Shown here piece after piece: positions 34,413 through 42,836 of a stretch of DNA of 64,000 nucleotides (the stretch's first letter is position 1; the number at the start of each line of letters is the position of its first letter). The position numbers and the translations under genes are program-made. The notes beneath the pieces are model-generated. The model saw nothing but the letters and a program-made list of their open reading frames with translations. It made no database searches and was not told the DNA's origin. The DNA comes from Gammaproteobacteria bacterium. GTDB taxonomy: Bacteria > Pseudomonadota > Gammaproteobacteria > Nitrococcales > Nitrococcaceae. The DNA lies in the NCBI GenBank assembly GCA_030433275.1, contig JAUILK010000004.1, forward strand, positions 1-64,000. Reading direction: 5' to 3'.

Positions 34413-35135
34413 ATGACCGAGTCGATCTATTACGGAAAATCCTCCAGGAACCACGCGGCGCCGGTGACGCGGAAGGTGCGCGTACTCATTGTCGATGATC
34501 ATCCCCTATTTCGCGCCGGATTGAGGGGGTTGCTGCAAAACGAGTCTACCCTGGAGGTCTGCGGCGAGGTGGCCACGGCGGGTGAGGTGTTCGAGCAGGT
34601 TCGGGCCACGTGCGCCGAGTTGATGACGGTAGATATCTCACTGGCCTCGGGTAACGGCCTCGATGTCATCAAGCAAATCAGACGATACGTCCCCAAAATG
34701 AAAATCCTGGTTTTGTCGATGCATGAGGAGCGGACCTATGCGGTACGCGCGCTCAATGCCGGGGCGCATGGCTACGTCTGTAAGCAGGTCGCTCCCGAGG
34801 AAATCCTCCGAGCCATCCATAGAGTACGCCAGGAAGAAATCTATTTGAGCGATGCGATGCAGCAGCAATTGCTGAATCGCGGCCTACATTCGGCGCGGTT
34901 GTCCAACGAAACCCCGACCGATTTGCTATCGGATCGAGAACTGGAGGTCTTTCGTCTGATCGGATTGGGGCGGAGCACTCAACAGATCGCCGACAAGCTT
35001 TGTCTTGCGCCGACGACGATCGAGACTTATCGCGCGCGGCTCAAAACTAAGCTGCACCTTGCAAGCAGCGTCGAGCTTACCCAGCAAGCCCTGTTGTGGA
35101 TGATACAGGAAGGAGCCGTGAGCGGGCGCGGCTGA
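34413..35135 (+). CDS. NarL/FixJ-family response regulator
   Basis: A 240-residue two-component regulator. The receiver domain has RVLIVDDHPLFRAGLRGLL, the phospho-acceptor Asp74 in MTVDISLASGNG, the conserved switch Ser in VLSMHEERTYAVRALNAGAHGYVCKQ and the Lys in YVCKQ. The C-terminal LuxR-type helix-turn-helix is LLSDRELEVFRLIGLGRSTQQIADKLCLAPTTIETYRARLKTKL. It lies 23 bases after the fusion kinase, so the two form a cognate pair. The targets are unknown. The receiver is preceded by about 20 extra residues. An ATGACG-rich hairpin follows the stop. Confidence 0.9.
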   Translation: MTESIYYGKSSRNHAAPVTRKVRVLIVDDHPLFRAGLRGLLQNESTLEVCGEVATAGEVFEQVRATCAELMTVDISLASGNGLDVIKQIRRYVPKMKILVLSMHEERTYAVRALNAGAHGYVCKQVAPEEILRAIHRVRQEEIYLSDAMQQQLLNRGLHSARLSNETPTDLLSDRELEVFRLIGLGRSTQQIADKLCLAPTTIETYRARLKTKLHLASSVELTQQALLWMIQEGAVSGRG

Positions 35136-35167
35136 CCCGATGGAAGCTCGCCGCAACGGTTCCATTT

Positions 35168-35199
35168 CCGTCATCCCGGAGCAAGCGACGGGATGACGG
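35168..35199. repeat. REP-like palindrome CCGTCATCCCG
   Basis: A perfect 11-bp stem, CCGTCATCCCG / CGGGATGACGG, with a 10-base loop, 32 bases after the response regulator stop. There is no T-run, so it is more likely a REP-type palindrome than a simple terminator. A degenerate relative is at 41580-41611. Confidence 0.55.
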
Positions 35200-35339
35200 T
35201 GTGTGGTTTGGTTTTCGATAGGCCAACAAATGCCCTTGTAATTGATCCGCTCGCCTTGAATTCTGCGACTGCCTCAGGGGAACTACTCGGCTCGCTCAGT
35301 AGAGCCCTGCCGAAGGTTTGGCCCAGTAAACCCGGAACG

Positions 35340-36137
35340 TTAATTCCGAGTTCCCCGGTAGGCCGCCGCGGTTTGCCGCCGCCGGTGTCCGGCGGCGGTC
35401 AGCAGGATTAGGCCGAGCAGCATCAACCCAGGCAGAGCCGGTTCTGGAACGCTTTGTGCCGACCCGATCAGTAGTCCGCTTGGCCCACGGGGACTATCCG
35501 AGTTCGGATCATTCGCCTCGCTGCCCGTGCCATTCCCTGGCTGGCTGCCGTCTTGCATCCAGTCCAAGTCCAAACCTGCCAGGGCAAAATCGGAGTTGGC
35601 GGGGAGACCCGTTTGCGGATCGATAAAAAAGCTGATGCTCATGACGCCAGCTAGGCCGACGGCGAAATCGAGGTAACCGGCGCCACCCCATTCGGTGCCG
35701 AGCGCGCTTAGGAAAGTGCTACCGCCGCCGGCGTATTCGATCAGCATCCCCACACCTTCGGCCGAGGGGTCGCCGTCGGGGCCGGCTCCGAACAGATCCA
35801 GGAACTGGACGCTGTTCAGCGTTACGGCATTGGAAAACTGCGCGGTGAGGCGCTCGTTGCCATAGCTGATTTCATCGTCACCGATGCCGACCCCGTCGTG
35901 CACGCCGGCCAGCGGCCCGCGTGCCGCACGGCGCCCGCCATCGTAGCCGGTGAACCGCATCCGCCCCGTTCCGCCGGTCGACAGGCTGAACTGGTTGCTG
36001 CCGAACGTGCGGGTGGCACTCGCCTCATTGTTGAAGTTGGACCAGCTGCCGTCGGTCAGGTCGAGCATGACCGCCTGCGTGGCGCCCGCCAACAGCAAAC
36101 CCCCGAATAATCCAAGCCATCTCGCTATCCTGAGCAT
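35340..36137 (-). CDS. PEP-CTERM exported protein
   Basis: A 265-residue secreted protein. It has a signal peptide (MLRIARWLGLFGGLLLAGATQAV) and a beta-rich body with many Gly, Ser and Asn residues (for example GNERLTAQFSNAVTLNSVQFLDLFG). The C-terminal sorting signal is VPEPALPGLMLLGLILLTAAGHRRR: the VPEP motif, a hydrophobic helix and a basic tail. PEP-CTERM proteins are processed by an exosortase (EpsH family) and usually go to an exopolysaccharide-associated surface layer; no exosortase is in this window. ATG 36135-36137 is chosen over an upstream in-frame codon because AGAGGGAA sits ahead of it. The binding partner or substrate is unknown. Confidence 0.85.
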   Translation of the reverse strand: MLRIARWLGLFGGLLLAGATQAVMLDLTDGSWSNFNNEASATRTFGSNQFSLSTGGTGRMRFTGYDGGRRAARGPLAGVHDGVGIGDDEISYGNERLTAQFSNAVTLNSVQFLDLFGAGPDGDPSAEGVGMLIEYAGGGSTFLSALGTEWGGAGYLDFAVGLAGVMSISFFIDPQTGLPANSDFALAGLDLDWMQDGSQPGNGTGSEANDPNSDSPRGPSGLLIGSAQSVPEPALPGLMLLGLILLTAAGHRRRQTAAAYRGTRN

Positions 36138-36506
36138 GATTTCCCTCTCTCTGACTCGTAACTGCATTTTCCCAATGCGTTGTCTGCCTCAGGCTGGTTG
36201 CTTAGTCTTGTTATGATGGTCCGCTTGTTTTCAGCCCGAAGCCAACCTCCACGCATTCCTCTGCAGGGCACAACGGTTCGAATGGGGGTTCGATGTGTGT
36301 TTGCCTTACCAAATATCTAGCAAGCGAAATGCCAAGTTCAATAATAAATTGATTTTTATAATTTAAATTTGTCTATTCTGCTCATCAGCTCATGCCCTGC
36401 TAGTAATTCGTAAATATATTCGACAAACGGCGCCACTATAATCCTCGGCTGTGGTTGCTTCGGGGTCGACAAGGTTTTCAGGGGAGGGCAACCGGTAAGG
36501 CTATGA
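36138..36506. other. AT-rich intergenic region upstream of the PEP-CTERM gene
   Basis: About 370 bases with no gene. The part from 36330 to 36440 is AT-rich. It should contain the PEP-CTERM promoter. A G-rich stretch at 36460-36500 with no obvious meaning precedes the hairpin at 36507. I checked it for a tRNA, tmRNA or known riboswitch and saw none. Confidence 0.35.
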
Positions 36507-36527
36507 AGGCCGCCGTTTAGGCGGCCT
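36507..36527. repeat. Palindrome AGGCCGCC-N5-GGCGGCCT, copy 1
   Basis: An 8-bp perfect GC stem with a GTTTA loop, 71 bases beyond the 3' end of the GST-like gene. The same stem with a different loop (ATCCG) occurs at 47823-47843. No T-run follows on either strand, so it is not a standard terminator. Confidence 0.5.
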
Positions 36528-36597
36528 ATGGACTACACGGGGTATTTTCGTGGAGAGGCTCGACCGAAAACGATGGTGCGAGAGACGTTAACAGGCC

Positions 36598-37434
36598 TTA
36601 GGCTGGCGAATACAGCGCGGGCGCATTCTGGGCAACACCCAGGCGGTGGCAGTCGTACAGCCGTTGGATAAAAGCCCCAGCGGGGCGCGCGCGCAGAGCA
36701 CGTATCACTTGGCGCATCGACGGGGTGACCGCGTCGATGGACGGGAGATGGCCGCCATAGCCGCGGGCGAGCACCATAGGTGCCGTTGCGGCGGCGAAGG
36801 CCAGATCGGCATAAGTCAGCTGTTCGCCGTATAAGAACTCGCGGCCAGCGGCAAGCCGGGCGTCGATTTGGTCGAAGCCGGCGTAGACGGCCGCCAAGCC
36901 TTGTTCGGCCTTGGCGGCGTTCAGATGGAGCGCCCGTGTCATCAGCCAGCGAATCAGCGGATAAGCGAGCGGGACCAACAGTTTTTCGAACCAAGGCACA
37001 CCCGTCGTGAAGGAGGCATGGGTGAGGCGCCGATGGGGCAGGAAATTGTAGTAGGCCCAATCTACGACGCCGGCACCCAAGCCGAAGCGGTATTCATAGC
37101 CGGCGGCGAGCACCTGTTTGCGCAGCTGTGGATCCTCTGGCAGCAGCTGCCGCGCCGCTGGTGCCCTGGAGTCCAGATAAAGCAGCATCTTATCGATGGT
37201 TGGAATTCGTTCGGCCGTGGTTACGAGCAATGGATAGTCCTCGGCGCCGAAGCCGTACCATTTCAGCGCCAGGGCGTGAAACACTGGTGCGTGAGGGTGC
37301 TCCCGGTAGCTCACGCCATAATGCTGCAGCAGCCAGCGTCCTAGATCGACATCGGTGCTGGGTAGCAGTGTGACCAGGAACGGCTCGCGTTCCGGGCGGT
37401 TTAGTAGGGACTTAGTGTGGAAATCAGTTGGCAT
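36598..37434 (-). CDS. Glutathione S-transferase-like protein
   Basis: A 278-residue protein with a thioredoxin-like N-terminus (FLVTLLPSTDVDLGRWLLQHYGVSYREHPHAP) and a helical C-terminal GST domain (GREFLYGEQLTYADLAFAAATAPM, the N-capping box region). The N-terminal part is longer and more divergent than in common GSTs, and the catalytic Ser/Cys/Tyr cannot be assigned with confidence. It overlaps the P450 gene by 11 bases and is last of five leftward genes (two unknown proteins, DyP peroxidase, P450, GST), so it may process a reactive oxidised product. The enzyme activity is inferred. Confidence 0.7.
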   Translation of the reverse strand: MPTDFHTKSLLNRPEREPFLVTLLPSTDVDLGRWLLQHYGVSYREHPHAPVFHALALKWYGFGAEDYPLLVTTAERIPTIDKMLLYLDSRAPAARQLLPEDPQLRKQVLAAGYEYRFGLGAGVVDWAYYNFLPHRRLTHASFTTGVPWFEKLLVPLAYPLIRWLMTRALHLNAAKAEQGLAAVYAGFDQIDARLAAGREFLYGEQLTYADLAFAAATAPMVLARGYGGHLPSIDAVTPSMRQVIRALRARPAGAFIQRLYDCHRLGVAQNAPALYSPA

Positions 37435-38788
37435 CGAATTTCACCTTAAGATGCTGCGGAAAAGGCGTACCATCGGTATCAATCCGACCCGTCGCTCCTT
37501 CGGCTCGCCGCAACTTGGGCTGTTTCAACAATGGCTTGAGCATGGCGGGAATGACCGCTTGATTGATATGGGCGCCAAAGCAGGTATGCAGGCCATAGCC
37601 CCATAGGATGTAGTGTGACCCGGGCCGATCGGTGCGGAACTCGCCGGGGCTGCGGATTTGGCGACGATCGAACATGGCTGATAGGTTGGCGGCGAAGACC
37701 AAGGTGTCTTTCGGGATCGGCCGACAGCGCAAGCTGCTGCGGGCGATTTCGGTGTCGCGCACAGCGCGCCGGTAGATCACGGGGTTGAGCGGGTTGAAGC
37801 GCAGTGCTTCGTTCAGGCAGCGCGCGAGCGTGGCATCGTCGTCGGCACAGGCCGCTTGTTGGGCCTGCGCGAGCGCATCGGGGCGCTCCAGGAGCTGATC
37901 GAGCGCTTGCACAGCCGCCCTGGAAAGCGTGGGGATGGCGCCGATGATGAGACCGATCAGGTTGTTGCGGATGCTCAAATCGTCCATTCCAGGCAGTCCT
38001 GCGGTCTGCATTGCTAGGCAGCGGTTGAGCACGTCATCGGCGGAGGTGGGCGCGCGCTTGCGCGCGACAATGGCCTGGTCCAAGTAGTCTCGACATTCGT
38101 GGGCAGCGCGCTCGGCGCCGGCGACGACTTCGGGGTCGTCGTTAAGGTCGATGAACAGATACCAAAACATGATCGTGGTCCAGTCGATCATGGCCTGTTC
38201 CGAGGGGCCGGGTGTGCCGAAATAGTGCCCGACCAGCTGAGCCGGAATGGGCAGCGTGAGCTGCTGCGGGACATCAAGCGCGCCGCGCGCGTGGTTTATC
38301 ATTGCGGCGGCCCGTTCGGCGACGAAGGGTGTGATCAGCTTGGGCACGTCGCTGCGGCGGGCCGCGAGCCGCATATTGGAGACGTCGCGTGTATAGCGGG
38401 CGCTGTCTTGCATGCCGAGAAAGAAATTCTCTCCGGCGGTGATTCGGCGCATCTTTGGGCCGTATACGACCTCGAAATCGGCCTCTCGATCCAGCACCTC
38501 GTGGACATCGTCAAATCGGCTGACAACGGCGGTGGCGACGTTGGGGTAGGCTGTGATGAACGCTCTGCGCAACAGCAGATTGGGCAGGAAAGCGCGCAAT
38601 ACGCTGAACACCGCGCGTTGCCCTACGGGAGAGGTGAACACGCTTGCGAGCCGGGCCTTTATTCCGCCCTTGCCGGCAAAGACGGCGCGCCCGGCCAGGC
38701 CGAGCAGCCGTAGAAGGTTGAAGAGCCCTTCGCCGACCACTGCGAGCCCGGTTCGGATACTGACCAGCAAATTGATGATGAATTGCAT
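37424..38788 (-). CDS. Cytochrome P450
   Basis: A heme-thiolate oxygenase of 454 residues. The heme-binding loop is WGYGLHTCFGAHINQAVIP, with the Cys ligand in HTCFG. The ExxR motif reads NEALRFNP, and the I-helix region is GLIIGAIPTLSRAAVQ, where the usual acid-Thr pair is changed to PT/S, so oxygen activation could differ from typical monooxygenases. A hydrophobic N-terminus (MQFIINLLVSIRTGLAVV) may anchor it. The frame extends upstream to a GTG at 38851; ATG 38788 is preferred, but neither has a good ribosome site. It follows the DyP peroxidase by about 90 bases. The altered I-helix and peroxidase neighbour suggest that a peroxide-using P450 is possible, which is inference. Confidence 0.82.
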   Translation of the reverse strand: MQFIINLLVSIRTGLAVVGEGLFNLLRLLGLAGRAVFAGKGGIKARLASVFTSPVGQRAVFSVLRAFLPNLLLRRAFITAYPNVATAVVSRFDDVHEVLDREADFEVVYGPKMRRITAGENFFLGMQDSARYTRDVSNMRLAARRSDVPKLITPFVAERAAAMINHARGALDVPQQLTLPIPAQLVGHYFGTPGPSEQAMIDWTTIMFWYLFIDLNDDPEVVAGAERAAHECRDYLDQAIVARKRAPTSADDVLNRCLAMQTAGLPGMDDLSIRNNLIGLIIGAIPTLSRAAVQALDQLLERPDALAQAQQAACADDDATLARCLNEALRFNPLNPVIYRRAVRDTEIARSSLRCRPIPKDTLVFAANLSAMFDRRQIRSPGEFRTDRPGSHYILWGYGLHTCFGAHINQAVIPAMLKPLLKQPKLRRAEGATGRIDTDGTPFPQHLKVKFDAN

Positions 38789-38878
38789 AGGGATTGGTAT
38801 CGTTCGTTTAGTGTAGAGAAGCGGCGCAGCGGAGATGGGGACGGTTGTCACCGCAGTCGCTGCGCCGGTTTGTCGGGA

Positions 38879-40504
38879 TCAGGTGGGGTCCACTACTCCC
38901 GTGGCGATCATGCGCAGCGCAGTGATGCTGGGGATAAAGAAATAATCCCCACCCCGGGTGGTCACGAACTGAGGCAGCTGATCGCAAATGAACGGCGGCT
39001 TGCCGCTCGCGGGGTCGGCGGCGATGACGAACTTTGCCTCTGTGCCATGATTGCCGACGATGGGGCAGGTATCGTTGCCGGCGTTGAAATCCAGTCCGTA
39101 CTGAATCCACTGCTGCTGCACGAACTCGAACTGTCGGAAAATGCTGGTGCATACGGCCATGAAAATAATGCCGTGCTCGCCGTCATCGGTATTCGCTTGC
39201 GGGTCGAAGCGGCCATAGGGGAGTCCGCGACGCAGGATGCGGCGGCGTTTATTGAGCGCCGAGCCGTTACGCTTGGACGTTTCGCCGGTGGCGAGAGCCG
39301 GATCCAACATATCGCGCGTATTGACGCGGCGGATATGAGCGGTGATTGGGCAGATCGTGCCGTCCGGGTCAGCGCCGTATTTGAAATCGATCAGTGCCTG
39401 GGCGTATTCCAAAGCCGTTTGGCGATCAACCCCCGCCCAGCGCTCGTTGAACGTCCGCCATTCGAGATAGGTCGGCGCGGCCATCAATGGTACGCCGTCC
39501 GACCAGCGCCCGGCCATTTTCGCGCGCAATGTCTCCGCGGCTTCTTCCCGGTCGACACCCATGGTTTTGCCGTAGCGCTCGGCCATGCGTTCGATACAGC
39601 TCTGAAAGCTGGCTACGTTTTGGTGAAGCTTGCGATACACCATGAAGGTGCCGTTACGCATGAAATCCGCCGGCGGGGCTGTTGGGGGGAGCTGTTGGGA
39701 CTCGTCGGCATGGCCCAGGATGAACTCCCCGGTCGCCAGCGGTGCCCAGGACTGATCCGGCATCAGTTTGCCGCGGCCGATGACGCGCTCCGCCTCAATG
39801 GGGGGGGCGTACTGGCCCTCGAAAACCGGATTGCCGATGCCGTCGGTAAAGCCGAAGTGCTCTTTCCCGGTAGGCATCAGGCGGTCGTTATGTTTTACCA
39901 TCAAGGCCTGAGCGGCTTGAAAGTCGGCTTGTTGCGGGCCGTGACCGGTCAGCAGCTCCACACCGCCCATGGAAGCCTGGCAAAGGCCCCTAATCCACTG
40001 GGTTTTCTCCTCCAGCGCGGGCAACGGTTCGCCGTGATTATCCGCTTGAGCATTGAGGGACACCCAGATATGCACCGCCCGGTGTGTTCCGGATGAACCG
40101 TTGGCACCGGCGGACTCGCGCCAAACGCTATCCCAGCGCGAGATGTCGCTGGTCTCGACATCGCCGAGAATTTCGGCTCGTTTGGCCATGCCGTCGATGA
40201 ACTCATCCGGCAGCAGGCGCAGGGTGCGGGTGGGGAGCTCCAAGCTTAGCAGGCCGCGGAAAGTGAATGCGATATTGACCGTGACCTCCGGCCGCGGGGT
40301 CGCGTCGGCGCCGCTATAGGTGCGGGCGCCGCGCGCCCAGCGCTCGGCGGTGGTCACCTCTTTGCGCACCGCGTCGACGAAAGCTCGGCCGGCGACACCG
40401 TTATGGATATGCAAGCAAAGATAGCGGGCGATCGGATAGCCATAGCCCCCATAGGCCCGAATGATGTTGCCCTGGATGTCGGCCAGGTTTAGCTCTGTGG
40501 TCAT
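38879..40504 (-). CDS. DyP-type heme peroxidase
   Basis: A 541-residue dye-decolorising peroxidase. It begins NLADIQGNIIRAYGGYGYPIARYLC, as P-type/D-type DyPs do. The distal-side motif HFGFTDGIGNPVFEG carries the catalytic Asp (GxxDG), and the proximal side has CPITAHIRRVNTRD with the heme-ligand His and conserved Arg. The start ATG 40502-40504 has GGGGGAA upstream; an in-frame codon 21 residues earlier lacks one. No signal peptide is apparent, so it is probably cytoplasmic, or moved with a partner. It sits 19 bases downstream of an uncharacterised membrane protein and ahead of the P450. The natural substrate is unknown. Confidence 0.88.
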   Translation of the reverse strand: MTTELNLADIQGNIIRAYGGYGYPIARYLCLHIHNGVAGRAFVDAVRKEVTTAERWARGARTYSGADATPRPEVTVNIAFTFRGLLSLELPTRTLRLLPDEFIDGMAKRAEILGDVETSDISRWDSVWRESAGANGSSGTHRAVHIWVSLNAQADNHGEPLPALEEKTQWIRGLCQASMGGVELLTGHGPQQADFQAAQALMVKHNDRLMPTGKEHFGFTDGIGNPVFEGQYAPPIEAERVIGRGKLMPDQSWAPLATGEFILGHADESQQLPPTAPPADFMRNGTFMVYRKLHQNVASFQSCIERMAERYGKTMGVDREEAAETLRAKMAGRWSDGVPLMAAPTYLEWRTFNERWAGVDRQTALEYAQALIDFKYGADPDGTICPITAHIRRVNTRDMLDPALATGETSKRNGSALNKRRRILRRGLPYGRFDPQANTDDGEHGIIFMAVCTSIFRQFEFVQQQWIQYGLDFNAGNDTCPIVGNHGTEAKFVIAADPASGKPPFICDQLPQFVTTRGGDYFFIPSITALRMIATGVVDPT

Positions 40505-40523
40505 TTGCAGTGTTCCCCCTACC

Positions 40524-41522
40524 TTATGAGCGAATGACGCCGGGTGCCTGGGTCGTGTGCTCGACATCGTCGGGCCGATGACGTGCCAGAAATTCCCCGA
40601 AGGCGTGGTACAGGGAAGCGGCGTCCGCGCCTTGTTGGTCGATGGCGAAACGGGTCAGCTGCTGCTGTAGGTACAGCGCTTTGAGCACCGAGGGCAAATC
40701 CGAGTCGGGGGCGGTCGGCAGCGGTTGGCTGCCGCGCTGGAGGATGAAGCGGTAGAGGCCATAGCCGGCCAAGCCGGTGACCGCAGTCGCCGCCACCGAG
40801 ATCCAGCCCCATGGCCAGGCGCCGTCGGCACCGAGCAGTGAGAGCAGGGCGTCCCCAAGATGCAGTCCGAGATTGCCGAGCAGCCAAAACGCCGCCGAGA
40901 GCACCGCCACGCCGCCAGGCAGCGCAATCGGGGCGAGCAGGGCCGTGCGGTTGAAGTCCTGCAACGGCGGCACCCCGACCCAATAGTCGTTGAACGGCAT
41001 CGTGGTTTCGATCTGGCAGCGCACGATGTAGTCGGCGAAGCCGCGGGCATCGGTTACCGACTCGAAACCGATGCAGTGCTGGAATACAGCGCGCAGCTCG
41101 ACTTCCATGTCCGCCCACAGTCCGGTCAGATAGCCACGTAGTTCGCTTTCATCGCCACTGGCCGCGTCGATGTCGGCTACGAACAACAGATACGGGGTTT
41201 TTAGGTGATCCACCGGTTGGGGAATCCCCAAATTGGTGTTTGCGATGGCGGTTTTGAGCGCGTCCGTCGGATCGCGACCGTTGTCGACCACGTCCTCGAG
41301 CACCACGAAGCGGGCGAAATGCGTGCGGTGATTGCGGGCAAAGGGGCTGTTCAGAGTGCCCGCTTCGCTCGCAGGAGATTGACGAGCTGTGGGTAGACAA
41401 GCCAGCGTTTCGCGCAGAATTTGTACACACGCTCGGGGTGGGTGATCACCCTCTTTGAGGATGTGCGGGCTGACCGGGGCCAGCGCCGTGAGAAAATAAT
41501 GTCCGCCGTCGAAGTTTGGCAT
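40524..41522 (-). CDS. Uncharacterised membrane protein upstream of the DyP peroxidase
   Basis: A 332-residue protein beginning MPNFDGGHYFLTALAPVSP, with a soluble N-terminal region of about 190 residues (ending PFNDYWVGVPPLQDFNRTALLAP) and two membrane segments (about 205-230, LPGGVAVLSAAFWLLGNLGL; about 245-268, WISVAATAVTGLAGYGLYRF). A helical cytoplasmic tail follows. I do not recognise the family. Repeated mention of a DADIDAASGDESELRGYL-like acidic stretch, and position directly ahead of the peroxidase, suggest a dedicated partner. ATG 41520-41522 is chosen over a codon 16 residues earlier. Confidence 0.6.
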   Translation of the reverse strand: MPNFDGGHYFLTALAPVSPHILKEGDHPPRACVQILRETLACLPTARQSPASEAGTLNSPFARNHRTHFARFVVLEDVVDNGRDPTDALKTAIANTNLGIPQPVDHLKTPYLLFVADIDAASGDESELRGYLTGLWADMEVELRAVFQHCIGFESVTDARGFADYIVRCQIETTMPFNDYWVGVPPLQDFNRTALLAPIALPGGVAVLSAAFWLLGNLGLHLGDALLSLLGADGAWPWGWISVAATAVTGLAGYGLYRFILQRGSQPLPTAPDSDLPSVLKALYLQQQLTRFAIDQQGADAASLYHAFGEFLARHRPDDVEHTTQAPGVIRS

Positions 41523-41579
41523 GGTGCCCTTCCCTGTTTTTGTTCTCTCGCCGACGGAACCCCGAACCACGCTCGAAAT

Positions 41580-41611
41580 CCGTCATTCCGTCCTACGCCG
41601 GGATGAGGATG
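41580..41611. repeat. Degenerate REP-like palindrome, second copy
   Basis: CCGTCATTCCG (41580-41590) and a following CGGGATGAGG resemble the perfect palindrome at 35168-35199, with mismatches. It lies in the 171-base gap between two genes of the peroxidase cluster. Confidence 0.4.
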
Positions 41612-41693
41612 CGAAAGGCGGTCTTGCGAGATTCCCAAGAGAGAGCGAGTGATAAGAATTCCCTTCACATGCCCAGGAAGCAGTATCGATTGC

Positions 41694-42407
41694 TCAGGCA
41701 TCCTGGATGATTGCATGCGGCTGTTGTTCGACTCTCCGGTGTTGACGGCTGGGTTCTCCTCGGCCCCAGAGTTGCTCGATATAAGGCTGGCGGTGAATGG
41801 CCGCCGTTTCGGTGTCGTTGCTGGCGATGGGCGCGTAGCCTGGCGAGCCTAGCGCGTTTTGTACCGTGACCAGGATCCGGTGATATTCGGCGGCGAAAGC
41901 CTCGGGGCTGAGTTTGGCGTGCTGTTTGGCTAGCGCTTTGATCGCGCGGCGCACCTTTAGCGCACATTTGATATCGCGCTGCGCCGAACCGGGTACGGCA
42001 TTGTAGTAATAATCCGTATAGATCTGGTTGTGGACGATGTAGTCTTTGAAGGGCGTTATGGGAATGGAGTGAGGATATTTCTTGCTCGAATACCAAAACA
42101 GATCCAAGCCATTGGGAATGCCATCGGAAAACGCGTCGATGTACTGATCCCAGGTGCCGTTGAAATTACTGCAGAAGAGCATGTAGTCGTTTTTCAGCTG
42201 TTGCGCTCCTTGCCCCAGGTCCGGCCATTGATCGCGCCGAATGATCACCCAGCGGGCAAAGTGAATAAGGGAAAGCCCAAGTAGGCCTTTGAGATTGCTG
42301 GGCATCAGGCGCGCGAAAAAGAATAGGAAGCGGTTCACCCAGGTCAGCCGTGGGGGCATGGGTGTTACTACGTTCATAGCATAGCCTTTACCGGCGATAT
42401 TCGACAT
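41694..42407 (-). CDS. Uncharacterised protein, first gene of the peroxidase/P450 cluster
   Basis: A 237-residue protein. Notable patterns are RFLFFFARLMPSNLKGLLGLSLIHFARWVIIRR (hydrophobic, membrane-associating), CSNFNGTWDQYIDAFSDGIPNGLDLFWY, and TPFKDYIVHNQIYTDYYYNAVPGSAQRDI. The aromatic-rich centre suggests a binding or enzymatic domain, but I know no name for it. It is upstream of the other four genes, with the 171-base gap suggesting loose coupling. Cysteines are few and no heme motif is visible. The start may be MSNIAG or the later MNVVTPMPP. Confidence 0.6.
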   Translation of the reverse strand: MSNIAGKGYAMNVVTPMPPRLTWVNRFLFFFARLMPSNLKGLLGLSLIHFARWVIIRRDQWPDLGQGAQQLKNDYMLFCSNFNGTWDQYIDAFSDGIPNGLDLFWYSSKKYPHSIPITPFKDYIVHNQIYTDYYYNAVPGSAQRDIKCALKVRRAIKALAKQHAKLSPEAFAAEYHRILVTVQNALGSPGYAPIASNDTETAAIHRQPYIEQLWGRGEPSRQHRRVEQQPHAIIQDA

Positions 42408-42836
42408 ATACAGGCCTCTGCGTTTCCCTACGATCGATCACGCCTAAACAACTCGGCGTTGGTGCCAAGTGCACCCCGCCGGCCGGTGGACAGGATTCGA
42501 TCAAGGGTTGATTGGTTGGTCGTTCGAAAGCGGGATCGGCAGGCTGCGTGGGAAAAAGCGGCTGCAGCAGACAACGGCTGGAAATGACCAGCGCCATCGA
42601 GGTGCTCCGCCTCGATTTCGAGGACATCCTATCCTCCTCCCCCCATTCCGTTGCTCTACGCCAGCTCCGGTCACATCGCAGATCAGGTTAGGTGCAAAAT
42701 TGGACCAAGGTAAAGAATGCGCTGTTCATAATGCCAACTGCGCCTCATTTACATGCTTCACACTTTACCTGCGGTGGCGGGTGCGTGATGGCAGCTTTTC
42801 TGGAGCCGGGCCATAGCGGGGCGCGTGGCGATGGGT
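42408..42836. other. Intergenic region ahead of the peroxidase cluster
   Basis: About 430 bases with no supported gene. Short frames exist but lack motifs and ribosome sites. It should contain the promoter for the leftward peroxidase/P450 genes. No clear operator was seen. Confidence 0.35.

Noticed and set aside
36440-36540. G-rich segment considered as a tmRNA or cyclic di-GMP riboswitch
   Set aside because: No conserved tmRNA ends or tag frame, and the riboswitch core is missing; only a simple hairpin is supported.
42388-42627. Minus-strand frame of 79 codons ahead of the peroxidase cluster
   Set aside because: It overlaps the start of the real gene, has no ribosome site and no recognisable motif.
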